DNA from: Bactrocera neohumeralis
Lineage: Eukaryota > Arthropoda > Insecta > Diptera > Tephritidae
DNA length: 64,000 nucleotides
Reading direction: 5' to 3'
NCBI RefSeq assembly: GCF_024586455.1
Contig: NW_026089624.1
Span: 10,321,341-10,385,340, forward strand
Under the pieces are notes generated by a model. The model worked only from the letters and a program-made list of their open reading frames with translations. It was not told where the DNA came from and searched no databases. Both the position numbers and the translations under genes were made by a program. The stretch's first letter is position 1; the number at the start of each line of letters is the position of its first letter. Shown one piece after another: positions 34,440 to 46,346 of this stretch.

Positions 34440-34803
34440 GAGAACATTTAATAAATAAAAAACCATACTTGGATCGAATCTAATACAATTCAAAGATATT
34501 GTAGAAATTGATACAGAAATCTACCATAATCAAAATTAAGAAATATTAGAATATATATATTCACATTCGGAAGACAAAATAAGAATATTGGAAATCTTAG
34601 AAAGTAACTCAAACTATAAATTTGATAATATACAAAAATTGCATAAATTAATTAACACCCATTGAGGATCATCCTATTTTAACTATATTAACTATAATCG
34701 CAATTATTATCTCTTCTTGTATAATTATCTATGTAGTATATGAAGTATATTACGCTATATTACAAGGTAAGAAACTACAACTGCAAAATAAAACGCAGAA
34801 GTA
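34440..34803 (+). pseudogene. errantivirus-like envelope C-terminal remnant
   Basis: A broken frame ends with a hydrophobic membrane-spanning segment at about 34680-34760 (ILTIIAIIISSCIIIYVV) followed by a short Lys/Gln-rich tail and a stop at about 34801. Position, topology and the following polypurine tract match the end of an envelope gene of an insect errantivirus. Earlier parts have stops. The remaining envelope, including the fusion region, is not present in readable form. Confidence 0.55.
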
Positions 34804-34892
34804 ATATCTGGAAATCCTGAGGGAACAGGGTATGGAACACCTCATAAAAATTAATGTGATAACCTCAGTACAAAGCAGAAGCTTTATTTTTC

Positions 34893-35226
34893 AAGAGAGG
34901 GGAGAGTTAATACTTACCACAACTACCACACGGCGACTGAACTAATATCAACCTACAGCACAAACTCTACCGATGACATGTATATCCAGTACTATTCCAT
35001 GAAGGAACCGCTAAGCTACATTCTGGAACTATAAGAGATAAAATGTTATGTAGCTTTTCTTACATACATACGTATAAATACCTCAACGCAGCTGTACATA
35101 TTTATTATACGCATCTAGATTGCTTAAGTAATTTGAATGCGTAATAAACAACGTTCTATTCTTGTAGTGGAACTGAAATATACATACATATATGGTTTTA
35201 TAAATATACAAAGTAAAAACTTTATT
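34893..35226 (+). repeat. polypurine tract and 3' LTR of the errantivirus-like copy
   Basis: AAGAGAGGGGAG at 34893-34904 is a polypurine tract, followed by AGTTAA, a common start of errantivirus LTRs. TATAAATACC at about 35072 may be a TATA-like element, and AATAAA occurs near 35143. The LTR ends near 35220, where R1-type sequence starts. No clear partner LTR is visible. Confidence 0.5.
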
Positions 35227-38200
35227 TCGCGTGTGCGTAGCGGTCGTTGAGTTGTTTGTGCGATCGGCGGGTGCCAATCTGGGCAATCTGGAGTGCTGTG
35301 CTGAGCATCAGGCGTTTAGTGTCTTCAGTGTCATGAGGATTTGGACAGGATTGCCCAAAAGGTGTTGGCGTCTTTTCAGTGTTGGAGATTGTGACTCCTG
35401 TGTGGACCAACGGTCGTAACGGTTGGTGATCACGCAGTAATAGACCGCTTGAGCTGGCCTGCTCTTGAGTCGCATACATCAGTGCGTTCACGCGCATGGA
35501 GAGCAGCTGTCCCAGAATTCTTCCCGTCCGGGAGTACTCTGCGTCAGTGGTACGACGGCGGATCAGACTGTCTAGAAGGGAGTCAGTGAGTGGAATGCCT
35601 CTTCACAGTGAAGGAGGGTTAAGACCCTCGCTGGAAGCGGATAATTCGCCGCATCCACAATGGTGGATGATTCCACGTCGGGTGGGGAAGAGGAGGGAGC
35701 GGGACCTGCGTTAAGGTCTCACCCGCGGCGTAAGGCTCGTATGGTGTCGCCGCATGAGGGCCGCGGAGAAGAGATAGGCACTGCTGAAAAAGCGGTTGCT
35801 CACCGCTGTGCTGGAGACTTGGTCGGTTGTGGTCATTAGTAAGGGCCTACAACTTCCTCTAAGGAAGTAATTAGAAAAGTTGTTAAGCAGGTGGGCCCTT
35901 TATTGGGAGTGAGGATCCATTAAGTACGGTCTTTTAAGGGTGGTGGGGGGCGCACAAATTAGGCTTTCCTGAAGGCCGGTAGGTGCTACATGTAGTGGTT
36001 CTCCTTCCGGGTGCGACTGGATAGCCCTGTCGCTAGCTGCTTTCGGTGTATCGGTTTCAACCATAGAGTGGTGTGGTTCGGGGTCTTCACGGACCTTAGG
36101 GCTAATGCTGCAATAGTTGTGAGTAAGCCTAACTACGGCTGTCTAGTTGTGGATTCTTCACAACTGGGTGTATGTGTCGCGATAGAAGGGAAGTTCGGTA
36201 GCTTGTTGTCGCTAGTTTGTATTGCAAATAAAGCGAGCCCCTAGAGCCCTACCTTGGTTACATGGATAAGCTACTACTACTTGCTAGTAGTAGCCTATTT
36301 ATCCTAGGGCTTGCTGCGAATGCTTCGATGTGGTTTAGTAAGGTATCCCAACATTCGTCTGGATATCAAACACACAGTCGATGTAAGACATTGAGCGAAT
36401 GGGTGGCGGCTAATAGCCTCCACTTTGTGATTTCAGCGTTAGATGGGAGGTTAAGGGAGGGTTGGGATTGAGTGATCATATGGCGATGGCGTACCACTGG
36501 TATTGACTGGAACCAGTATGGACTCCCACGGTCAAATTCTGACAGGCTGTCCCAGCTTAGGTACGAATTCAGTTGTGCGGCTAGGGAATACAAGGAGATG
36601 TTAGTGAAAGTTAAGCAAGAGGATTGTAAAAGTTTTGTTTGTGTGAATAGGAACGACCACTGGGGTTAGGTCTATAGGATCTGCCGGGGCCGTAGGAAAG
36701 AAGATTTCACCTCTCTTTGCGCCGGTGACACATGGTTATCGTCATGCAGAGACTGTGCGGGGGTTCTGTTAGGAGAGTTCTTTTCCTGGGCGGACAGTCA
36801 GGAACCTCAAGCAAAAGATGTACCTGTCCCTTCATTAGACGATGGGAGTTGCAGTACGCTTTTGCCTGGTTAGGTTGAACGGTCTTCCTTTCTTGATGAT
36901 GATGAGATGTGCAAAAGCTTTTGGAAGTTCATCCCGGAATACCTGGAGGCCATTTACAATAAGTGAGTCTGGGAGGGCCACTTTTCACGCAAGTGGAAAA
37001 GTACTAGGACTGTTCCTTTCCTGAAGTCCCCTGATAAGATCAGGAGCGTTCCTGGTGCTTATCGGGGCATCGGTCTCCTTCCAGTACTTGGGAAAGTGCT
37101 GGAAAGAGTCATGGTGGAACGGCTTCAGGAGCTAACACGGGGTGTGTGGTCAGATAGGCAGTATGGGTTCAGGAAAGAACGCAGTATAGAATATGCATGG
37201 TTTCATGTTCATAATGCCGTTAGGGAGAATGTCAACAAGTAAGTTCTTGGCATATTTGTTGACTACAAGGGGCACTTGACTACTTAGGCTGGGATCGAGT
37301 GGTGTAACGGCTGGAGGAGCTTGGATGTCGAGAAATTACTCTTTAGACAGAAAAGCCTCTCTAGTCGACATGAATGGGAGTGTGGAGATTGGAGTGGTTC
37401 GTGGCTGCCCGCAGGGTTCCAACTGTGGTCCATATATTTTGAGCCTTATGATGGACTATCTGCTTGGGCAGCTCGAGCCACTCTGTAAGTGTTGTCCGTA
37501 TGTGGACGACCTTCATCTGCTGGTCGAAGGTCGCTCGCGGTCTGTGCTAGAACGGGCGGGTGGACATCTCTCAGAAATTGTGAATTCTCGGGGCTTAGGT
37601 GTGGGGTGGACAAATCGATGGAAAAACGGTGACAGTGCTGCTTAAGGGCAGACTGTCGCCGGTTCGTCCACCGATTGTCGGGGTGAACGGGGTCAGCATC
37701 AGGTATGTGATGCAAGTCAAATACCTGGGGCTGACCATGAGTGAAATAACGTGTTTTACTCCACACTTAGCGAACGTAAAAGAGCGACTGCAGGCAACCG
37801 TAGGCAAAATACAGTGGACTTTGAAGAGTGATTGGAGTCTCGGACGTCGTGCTGTCCGCACCATATATCATGGCTTGTTTGTAGCCTATGCCACTTATGG
37901 AGTCGCTGTATGGTGGGAAGCAGCCACAGCAGTCTTTGGGTTCTAAGAACTCCTCTCAATTTAGCGTTGTATGATGCTTGCCTGTTTGCTTGTATGTCGC
38001 ACCGCCGTTGCATTCAGGTTAGGAAGGGATTGAGTGTTCCATTGCTGTGGAATGACTGGATTTCCGATGACGATATGGTTTCTAGATTATAAGGTTATGT
38101 GTAAGTGGCCACAACGTTTGGACAATAGCCCTAACGACCGATTGACTTATGAGTACATTCGGGACGTTGGGTTTGTTGAGTGTAGCCCAGACTTCGGTTT

Positions 38201-38292
38201 TTGTTTGAGTCTGGGGTTTTCGCTTACGGGGCACGGGCCTTTGAATGCATTTTTCATTCAGAGGTGCCTGATAGGTCGGGGTTCTACAGACA
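35227..38292 (+). pseudogene. R1-clade non-LTR retrotransposon, copy F (plus strand)
   Basis: Starts with GCGTGTGCGTAGCGGTCG, matching the 5' leader of the minus-strand copy near 54620. ORF1 traces run to about 35930 (a SSKEVIRKVVKQVGP-type block). The endonuclease is near 36060-36475 (VVVDSSQLG, LGLAANAS). The linker follows at 36540 (DRLSQLRYEFS), and the reverse transcriptase at 37010-37900 has YRGIGLLPVLGKVLERV, QYGFRKERS, GCPQGSNCGPYI and YVDDLHLL at about 37498. The C-terminus runs to 38292 with SLGFSLTGHGPLNAF. Many stops. The element is cut at 38292 by RTE copy H. Confidence 0.8.
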
Positions 38293-38426
38293 GCTAATTG
38301 CTATTCGAACTTCTTCATGGTCGGGCAATGGAACGTCCGCCCCATCGTCATCAATTGGAGAATCGCGTTCACCATCTCTAGGTGTTATACATTCACTGCC
38401 ATTCAGCAGGATGGAGAAGTGTTCCC
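37936..38426 (+). repeat. 491-bp duplication, first copy
   Basis: Nearly identical to 38527-39017. It covers the end of R1 copy F and the end of RTE copy H, and stops exactly at the N run. Confidence 0.9.
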
Positions 38427-38526
38427 NNNNNNNNNNNNNNNNNNNNNNNNNNNNNNNNNNNNNNNNNNNNNNNNNNNNNNNNNNNNNNNNNNNNNNNNNN
38501 NNNNNNNNNNNNNNNNNNNNNNNNNN
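38427..38526. other. assembly gap, 100 N
   Basis: Exactly 100 N between the two halves of a 491-bp duplication. The gap may be an artefact of failing to merge overlapping contig ends. Confidence 0.99.
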
Positions 38527-39017
38527 AAGCAGTCTTTTGGGCAAGAACCCCTCTCAATTTAGCGTTGTATGATGCTTGCCTGTTTGCATGTCGCACCGCC
38601 GTTGCATTCAGGTTAGGAAGATTGAGTGTTCCATTGCTGTGGAATGACTGGATTTCCGATGACGATATGGTTTCTAGATTATAAGGTTATGTGTAAGTGG
38701 CCACAACGTTTGGACAATAGCCCTAACGACCGATTGACTTATGAGTACATTCGGGACGTTGGGTTTGTTGAGTGTAGCCCAGACTTCGGTTTTTGTTTGA
38801 GTCTGGGGTTTTCGCTTACGGGGCACGGGCCTTTGAATGCATTTTTCATTCAGAGGTGCCTGATAGGTCGGGGTTCTACAGACAGCTAATTGCTATTCGA
38901 ACTTCTTCATGGTCGGGCAATGGAACGTCCGCCCCATCGTCATCAATTGGAGAATCGCGTTCACCATCTCTAGGTGTTATACATTCACTGCCATTCAGCA
39001 GGATGGAGAAGTGTTCC
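38527..39017 (+). repeat. 491-bp duplication, second copy
   Basis: Repeats 37936-38426 with a few single-base and short indel differences, mainly at its start. RTE copy H continues past it to 40118. Confidence 0.9.
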
Positions 39018-40118
39018 CTCCATAATTTCAGTATGCATCAGTCACTAGATCGCCTCTGTGGTGATCTCTACAAGAGTATGCTGCAGTTTTGAAACCTTCT
39101 GGTAGTCCCGCTGCTCTTCGTAGAATTTTCTGGCATTACCTCTGTCGGACAGTTTGATAAGTTCTTGGTACTAACGCTTTTGTTGTTCTTGTTTTGTCTG
39201 CACTCGTCTGATATCCTCGTTTTCAACTCTCGGTATCTATCCCATCCCGCACGTGTTGTGGTCGATTATAACGTTGCAAGGCAGTCTGTTTTCTCTCCGC
39301 TGCGACGCAGCACTCCTCATTGTACTAGCTGTTCTTTTGCTATTTCCGAAAATCAATGGTTTCGGTTGCAGCTGTACGAAGGAGCTTGAAATGCCGCCCC
39401 ACAGTTCCCTTATACCGAGTTGTTGACGAGTGCTCTCAGGGAGCAGGAGTGCAAGTCGAGTAGAAAATCGTTCGCCCTTGTAGTAGGCATCTTTGGTCAC
39501 ATCGTCTTTTCTTCCGTCGGGGCGTGGGCGCAAATCAGCGAAATGTTGAAGAACCTCGCTTTGATGCGGATTGTGGCTAGGCGATCATCCACCGGAGTGA
39601 ATGATAGTACTCGGTGAAGAAGTCTCTCTCCCACTACGAATCCCACGCCGAACTTGCGCTCCTTTATATGACCACTGTAGTAAATGCCACAAGGACCTAC
39701 TCGTCTCTGTCCTTGCCCCGTCCATCGCATTTCTTGGACGGCGGTGATGTCAGCCTTTATTTTCACGCGGACATCAACCAGCTGGGCAGCGGCACCTTCC
39801 CAATTAAGGGACCGGACATGGTCGTCATAAAAAGGGGGTTTCTCTTCCGAGGCAGTTGGTAATTTTCCATTGGTATGATTTTTTACGTGGCGGGTCCCAA
39901 ACCCAGCGCACAACCCTGCGGAGGGGATATTTCGCCTTCTCACTTTAGCTCGCCTTCAAACGGATGTTCTTATGCTACCAAGAGGATACTTGGTCAAAGA
40001 CCGGAAGTCGTGAGCTGCTTGGGCCATATGTAAAAGAATCGTTTCTGGTCACTCTCAAGTGAATGGCGATCAGAGAACTTTGCTCACTTGCAAACTTGAA
40101 CTTCTACACATAACTCCA

Positions 40119-40429
40119 TATTGCATTGGTTCATCTAAAATTAAAAAAAACTCAACATATTCCGTTTATACATATATAACATAAATCTAGTTTTTGTACG
40201 AGGGAAATAAAAAAATATTAAAATTTTCTTTTTTTCTCAGACTTTGAATAAAAAATCGAATTTTTTGTTGAAACTTTCGCCATTTATTGGTAAAAAAAAC
40301 AAGTTTAATAAATAATTAGATAATGTTATTTTAAAGATGTGTACGAACTAAATCGGCGCATAACTTTTCGAGAAATCGCGTCAACTGACTTCAAAATCAC
40401 AGTTTCGAGAAAAACACCTTTAAAGACGG
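40119..40429. other. AT-rich spacer, no gene seen
   Basis: A and T homopolymer-rich. The frame at 40339-40629 on the plus strand is the shadow of an RTE fragment. Confidence 0.5.
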
Positions 40430-40880
40430 CGCACTTAGTTTGTTCGACGAGAGAAGACTTTACTTCTCAATTGCCTACTCAGTCCGAAGAAGCATTTGTT
40501 TTTGATTTCGAGGCTGACGTTGTTGTTGGTGTTAATGATGTTTTCAAAATAGGCGAGAATATTTACTTCTACCTTCTCGATCCTGATGGAACTGGTATTA
40601 ATCAACGTCAGTTTACAGAGCCATATTAGTTTTGCGCGCATACCGAATTCAGACATAGCGGTATAAAGGCTTTGAAATCAACGAAGAGATGATGTGTGTC
40701 GGTCCGGTGTTGATTTTCTAGGCTTAAAGCCACACTGATAAGGTCCAATCAGTTTGTTGACCTTTCACACAATACACTCGATAGAACCTTATATGCGAAG
40801 TTGAGGAGGCTTGTCATACGGAAGATGGCGTAGATTGTGGGATCTCGCTTTTTGTTTATTGGATTCATATATTCCGGTAT
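40430..40880 (-). pseudogene. RTE-like reverse transcriptase fragments
   Basis: Minus-strand blocks occur in order: TSLLNFAYKVLSSVLCER (near 40815), DTHHLFVDFKAF (near 40700), LIWLCKLTLINTSS (near 40610), and CFFGLSRQLRSKVFSRRT (near 40460). These are the fingers, palm start and thumb of the same RTE family with the YADD region deleted between them. Many frame changes. Confidence 0.65.
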
Positions 40881-41525
40881 AATCTGAAAAAATAGTTTTG
40901 ACTGAAAGTCTATGTATGAATTGATTTATACATTATTGATTTTCGAAATCGTACAAAACAAATTTCTTCCACCTAACATTAACAGGAATGCTAATTTAAT
41001 ACAGATGTGATGAGAGCATAAGCACTACGTCATATTTGACTTATTCTTCAGAAACCCCTAGACAAAATTTTTCTCTCGGCGGCTCTGATTGTTGTTAAAA
41101 CATCAGTCATAAACACGCTATTCAAACAAGGAAAATCAACCACCACTGTTCACTAATACTAAAATACTGTGAAAATAGCGTGGAATGCTCGATATATGAA
41201 AATTATATCACAAAGCACCCCACGCTTTTCTGCAGGAATTTTTCCTTCATTATTAGTTTTAGTTTAAACAAAGAATTATTTTTCATTTTTTAGTTTGATA
41301 TGCTTTAAAAGCGCGTTTCTTAGTCTTTTTAAATTATATTTAATTTTAATTTTTTATTTTGATGTGAGAAACACCAAATTTGTTAAAATATGAATTATGA
41401 CATATGTATAGTATTGGTTAAGTAAATCGATAATTAGGCAGCATTTAATATCTACTCGTAACCTTTCATTGACTAATTGTTATTTTATTTGCGACCAAGT
41501 TCTATTGACGACTTTACGAATTATT
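40881..41525. other. AT-rich spacer, no gene seen
   Basis: No recognisable coding or structured element. Confidence 0.5.
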
Positions 41526-41527
41526 AC

Positions 41528-41830
41528 TTCTTAATCGGTTTTACCTGTCAACTTTGAACAGTCTAGTTCTTCAATTCGAATACCGGCCAAAGATCTACAA
41601 CGACTAAGTGCTACATAATCATGTCCAGCAGCAAACAGAGAGCTCAGATAACTTACTGCATGATCTACTGTACAACCTTGCATCTTATGAACGGTCGATG
41701 CCCAACTCAGTATTATTGGCAACATTCGTCTCTCAGCAATTCCATAGCTGTATTTTGCTGGAAATTGTATCGATACTGGCTTAATTGAACACGTAATTAA
41801 GCCAATATCGATACAATTTCCAGCCAAAAG
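41528..41830 (-). pseudogene. Helitron helicase C-terminal fragment
   Basis: The minus frame reads ILSWASTVHKMQGCTVDHAV and HDYVALSRCRSLAGIRIEEL, motifs V and VI of the Pif1-like helicase at the C-terminus of Helitron Rep/helicase proteins. The Q-G (KMQG) and the arginine-finger YVALSR block are intact. About 98 residues remain. Its first 30 residues come from one arm of a hairpin, so the start is artificial. Confidence 0.8.
41758..41823. repeat. 29-bp-arm palindrome at the broken end of the Helitron fragment
   Basis: Left arm 41758-41786 and right arm 41795-41823 pair with one mismatch around an 8-base loop (GAACACGT). The arms extend a few bases more with one indel. Confidence 0.9.
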
Positions 41831-42265
41831 CCAAAGTTTAAAAAAGGAGTTTTCTATTGCAGTTGCTTTTCGGAGCCGTTTTGAAAACTAGTATCTGAAT
41901 ATTTCTTTACTACAAAAATTCTATTATAAGTATTAATTTTTTTATTACCTAAAAGTCACATGTTTTGCATTATTTGATATTATTTCTTCTGGTGCGCGGT
42001 TATATATACATGTATTTATATAAAGTATACTTTCTTTAAGGATATACATACATTTCAGTATATACATGCTGTTCAAATGTCACCAAAACTAGTATTATAT
42101 AGATGTTGCATACTTTTAAGCGCATCTCTTTGGTGAGCTGCTTAAACTTACTATCGTCTTCTTACAGTGTCGCTCAAATATTCTAGGTTTCAGTACCACT
42201 TAAAAAAGTTACAAACAAACATACATACAAGTGAAGCTAATAAAAGCGTATTAAAAAAGTATTAT
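41831..42265. other. AT-rich spacer, no gene seen
   Basis: No recognisable element. Confidence 0.5.
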
Positions 42266-42269
42266 GTTG

Positions 42270-42570
42270 TTCTCCTTATTTTGTAATTGCTCTGTTACTG
42301 CTACAAAAGTTTTAATTTGAAGCAACACCTTGCACCGACAAAACATAAAGATTACAGACTTCGCTTTCATAAAGCAGAACTTTCTAGCCTTACAAATGTT
42401 ATTGCTACCCTCGAAACCCGAGGTATAGAATTAAAAGAATATATCCGCCTTGTCGAAGAAGTACGAATCTCGATATCTACTTAGAAAATAAAGTTTAATG
42501 CCCTTCTCGGAAAAAATAAGGGATGAAAACCCCTTAAGGAAATAAATGATATTTTGCAACAAGGTGACAA
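42270..42570 (+). pseudogene. hAT-like transposase fragment
   Basis: The frame 42287-42484 reads an LETRGIELKEYIRLVEEVR block, then in another frame an NALLGKNKG/KEINDIL-type block follows to about 42570. This order (leucine-rich ...LESR..., then LKKNPGF-like, then IL) is what precedes the dimerisation domain in some insect hAT proteins. Short and frame-shifted. Confidence 0.4.
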
Positions 42571-43155
42571 TTTGATGTTTTATCATTTAATTATTTATTG
42601 TAATCGTAAGAACCAATAACTATAAATTTGTAAATAAAATGTACTTGCGATTTATTTATAAATATAAGAAAAAAGAATTAAAATACATATTGAAGATTTA
42701 GTTTTTTTTTGATATTATATGCATTAATATTTTCGTGCTTTTGGTCATATTATAAGCGCTCATTTCAACATGTTTCGTGCAAATAAATATCCGCTCAATA
42801 TATTGAGTCCTGTTTTATATATTCTACATATTAAAAATATTAAGTCATATAAGATAAGAAAAGAGCTCAGCCAACTCTTAAGCTGTGTTATTTTTAAAAA
42901 TACAGGCAAGGAGAAATTTTAAACTTTATGAAAGTATCATACGCATTTAAAAAAATGTTATTCAAAGAAATATACAACAGCTGTGAGTTGAGGCACAGCA
43001 AGATCAACAAGGCGATCAAAACAAAAATCCTTCAATTCTTTGAAGAACAAATCCAATTTGTTTAAAAAAATAAATAAATACATAAATAATATCAAACACT
43101 GCGAATTTATTACAGCGCCAAAAAATTCTGACAAGGAAAATTATAGCACGGTGTC
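42571..43155. other. AT-rich spacer, no gene seen
   Basis: No recognisable element. Confidence 0.5.
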
Positions 43156-43159
43156 ATAA

Positions 43160-43788
43160 AGATGTCGATTTAGAGTACATTAAAGTGCTAGGGAGCGAAT
43201 TCCACATCAACCATGCAAAGATGACAGGAAAAGTAGCGCCGAATTATGCCACGATTACTTCTTCAACAATGTGTACGAAAGTTTGCGGCAGGAATGTAAA
43301 GCCACACATGATAGAAAGCGAGCCGAGGAGTAAAATGGAACAAGCATCCAAAGAGATGGACACAAGGGCAAGAGCGAATAGCCCAACTGATAGAGTACTA
43401 GACCTTCTTGAGCAGGGAATTTGAAAAAAGTGCAGAAAGTATTCGATCATTTATTGAAGAGACAAAAAAAAAATGAAAACTGCCGACGAAGCTGTTCTAG
43501 ATAGATATGAAGACCGTATTAAGAATTTGTGTAGCTTCATGAAGTGAAATATCGACGAATTGAGATTTAAAAGAAATCAAATTAAAAAAAAAAAAACAGA
43601 AGAAAAATTGAAACTGCCAAAGATTGGTATCCATTTAAAGAGCTCTTTGAGGAGTATTTCCACATTAGTGACTCTAAAAAGCTGAGCTATTTAAAATCAT
43701 GTCTGGAAGCAAAATCCAGACTAATCGTTAGTCACCTGATAACGAGATCAGGTGCACATTACAATTCCACTTTATCTACCGCAGCTGA
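43160..43788 (+). pseudogene. BEL/Pao Gag remnant
   Basis: Late blocks read WYPFKELFEEYFHISDSKKL and then YLKSCLEAKSRLIVSHL at about 43635-43740, the most conserved part of BEL/Pao Gag. The earlier frame 43185-43424 is its variable region. Frame breaks fall near 43425 and 43545. It ends where the Jockey 3' region begins. Confidence 0.65.
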
Positions 43789-44073
43789 CGGATGAGTCAA
43801 AGCTTATATTTTTTTTTGTTTTCGCAATATCTTTTCATTTATTGAATCTGCTTTTTGTTTTAAAAGCCTAACAATAAGTTATAAAATCTTAAATCTATTT
43901 AAAAACTAGACAAGCTCAAGCAACTGATTGAGCTGTTTTGGTGACGTATGAGCCAGCTTATATTTTTTTGTTTTCGCAATATCTTTTCATTTATTGAAAC
44001 TGCTTTTTGTTTTAAAAGCCTAACAATAAGTTATAAAATCTTAAATCTATTTAAAAACTAGACAAGCTCAAGC
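43789..44073 (-). repeat. two-copy ~152-bp direct repeat at the 3' end of a Jockey element
   Basis: AGCTTATATTTTTTT... to ...GACAAGCTCAAGC occurs at 43801-43921 and again at 43953-44073, with GACGNATGAGNC-like words leading each copy. The right copy joins directly to the end of the Jockey ORF2. Confidence 0.85.
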
Positions 44074-46330
44074 TTGTACGCAGGCATATTTCTTATTTTA
44101 CGGCGTGTTTGATGGCTGGAATGTACCAAAGGATTAGCCAAAGAGTTTGGGTGATCTCGGAGTTTAAATATATGTTTAATTCTGCTATCTTCTACTTCTT
44201 TCTTTACGATAGGAATACCATGGTCTATATGGATATTTTCGTTCAGCATGTACCATGGTGAACACGTAATTGTTCGAAGCATTTTCGATTGGAATATTTG
44301 TACTATATCAATATTAGTTGCACAGGTCGTACCCCACAGTTGAATGCCATACATCCAAAACGGCTTTATGACCGAATTATATAAAAGCACTTTATTGTCT
44401 AGGCTAAGTTTTGAGTTTTTATTTAAAAGCCAATTTAAATTTGCAGCTTTAATTTTCATATATGTATTTACTAGAGATGTGTTTTCTCCACGTGAGCCTT
44501 CTATCGAGGTGAATACCAAGATAAGTTACTTCATTCGTTTGGGGTACTAAATATTGTTCATTTTTACTGCCGGACACATTTTTTTGGTCCAAGCGAAAAT
44601 GTAACATGCTTACACTTTTGCTCATTTACATTTAAACGCCAGTTGGCTAGCCATCCTTCGACAGAACTCAAGTGCTCCGCTAATATTTTTGAAGGTACTA
44701 TGTAGCATTTGTTATGGCTCACTAAAGCTGTGTCATCCGCAAAAGTTGATGTTAATACATTATTAGCTGTTGGAAGATCTGCTGTATATATGATGTATAG
44801 AGTTGGGCCTAAAACACTGCCCTGTGGTACACCATTCCCACTTTTACCATAAATTGTCTATTTTTTAAATAAGACTCCAATGTTTTATACAATTCTAAAG
44901 GTAGAATATTTTTAATCTTATAATGTATAAAAGACCCTCATGCCACACCTTATCACACGCCTGAGCTGAACAGTACTCTCTGTGCTCAAATGCTTTTCTT
45001 ATTTGGTTAGTAATTATGTATATTTACTTGCTCTATCGTGCTATGTTTTTCACGAAACCCGAATTGGTCCGTTGTTAATGTATTATTTTTGTGAGAAGAT
45101 GACTCCTTTGATAGTAACACTTTTTCAAATATTTTAGAAAGACAGGGTAGAAGACTGATTGGTCTGTATGAAGACGGCTGCGTTAAGTCTTTCCCAGGTT
45201 TATCTATCAAGATAATCTGCAACTTTTTCCGTGAGTTAGGATAGTATCCGATATTAAGAATTGCATTGAAGAGCCAGAGAGTACTTCTACAGCAATATTT
45301 GGTAACTCAATTAGCATTTTTGGGGTAATATTGTCATGTCTTGGTGACTTTTTTGGGTTAAGTTCTTTTATTATTCTCATAATTTCAGAAGGTGAAGTCT
45401 TAAAAGACTCGAGTGACTCGTTAACTGAGTTGGGTAAGCTGGGCAACTCAAAGAGTTCTTTGAGCAATTAGGTTGAAATACCTTTTCTAGGTGTTTTGCA
45501 AAACAATTAGCATTTTCCTCGTCACTTCGAGCCCAATTTCCACCCATGTCTCGAATAGGCATGTTGGAGTCAGTTGGTGGCTTCATGGACTTTTGGGTTT
45601 TCCAAAAAGAATTTTGCTTGCTTGATTTTGGAAGCTTTGTCTTTATATACATTTCAGTGTTGAAATCTTCCTCACGTTTAAGCGCTTTTGTTTATTTACG
45701 TACAGCTGATTTTATTTGAAGCTGAGTGGAAGGGCAGCGATTTATCTGCCATTCTCGTCTTGCACACCTTTTTTCATTTACAAGCTTTTCTATTTCTCTA
45801 TTAGAGATTTTTCTGAAACCAAGCAGCTTATAGCTTTTGTTTGAAGTTGCTAAGACAGCTGCATTAGTTATTCTATCATTGAGTTCTCTTATGCTTTCGT
45901 CAATATCGCTTCCTGTATTTATTTTGTGCTCAATATTAATATGGTTACTCACGTATTTTTTCATATTTCATCCAATTCGTTTTGTAAGATGTTAGACCCA
46001 CTTTTGGATCAACGAATATGGGTTGTTCAAATTTCTTTATTAGTACAGGAGAGTGATCAGAAGATAAATCAGTACCTATATTTTTGATTACAGAAAAATC
46101 AATTAAATCTGGTATTTTGTTACAATCACTAGGCTAATATGTCGGCTTACCAGGAGATATTATTTAAAAGTTATTATGCCTATTTATAATAGTTTGATAC
46201 AGATGCCGTCCTTTCGGATTTATTAGTTGTGAGCCCCAATACGTAATTTCCACCTGCTAGAAATCTTTGGCTTAGTGTTCCAAAAAAGTTGTTAAGTTAA
46301 ATGTCTGTAATTTTAAACCGAGGTGGGCAG
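44058..46330 (-). pseudogene. Jockey ORF2: endonuclease traces and reverse transcriptase
   Basis: The endonuclease is mostly lost; LNLTAIYCPPR near 46340 and LSSDHSPVLI near 46055 remain. The linker is at 45964-45692. Reverse transcriptase blocks are LNPKKSPRHDNITPKML (near 45350), YRPISLLPCLSKIFEKVL (near 45160), FGFREKHSTIEQV (near 45050), FADD at about 44731-44745, and the thumb to the stop at 44058 (PWYMLNENIHIDHGIP). Frameshifts separate most blocks. Confidence 0.8.
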
Positions 46331-46346
46331 TATATGGCCGTCAGGT

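Larger units (their letters stand above)
38293..40118 (-). pseudogene. RTE-like retrotransposon, copy H
   Basis: Minus-strand copy. The 5' end is at 40118, matching the start of copy I at 47645, and a shared ~170-bp leader follows. The endonuclease starts near 39860 with VRSLNWEGAAAQLVDV, DITAVQEMRWTGQG and FNISLICAHAPTEE, with small frame breaks. A deletion of several hundred bases near 39510 removes the GDFNAKVG and SDHYLV blocks. It then jumps to TRLALLLPESTRQQLG and the segment before the reverse transcriptase. Only the start of the RT domain is present (DDDGADVPLPDHEEVRIAI). Confidence 0.8.

Noticed and set aside
35227..38292. Possibility that R1-type sequence marks an rDNA cluster
   Set aside because: No 28S or 18S sequence flanks either R1 copy, and copy G sits in an RTE element.
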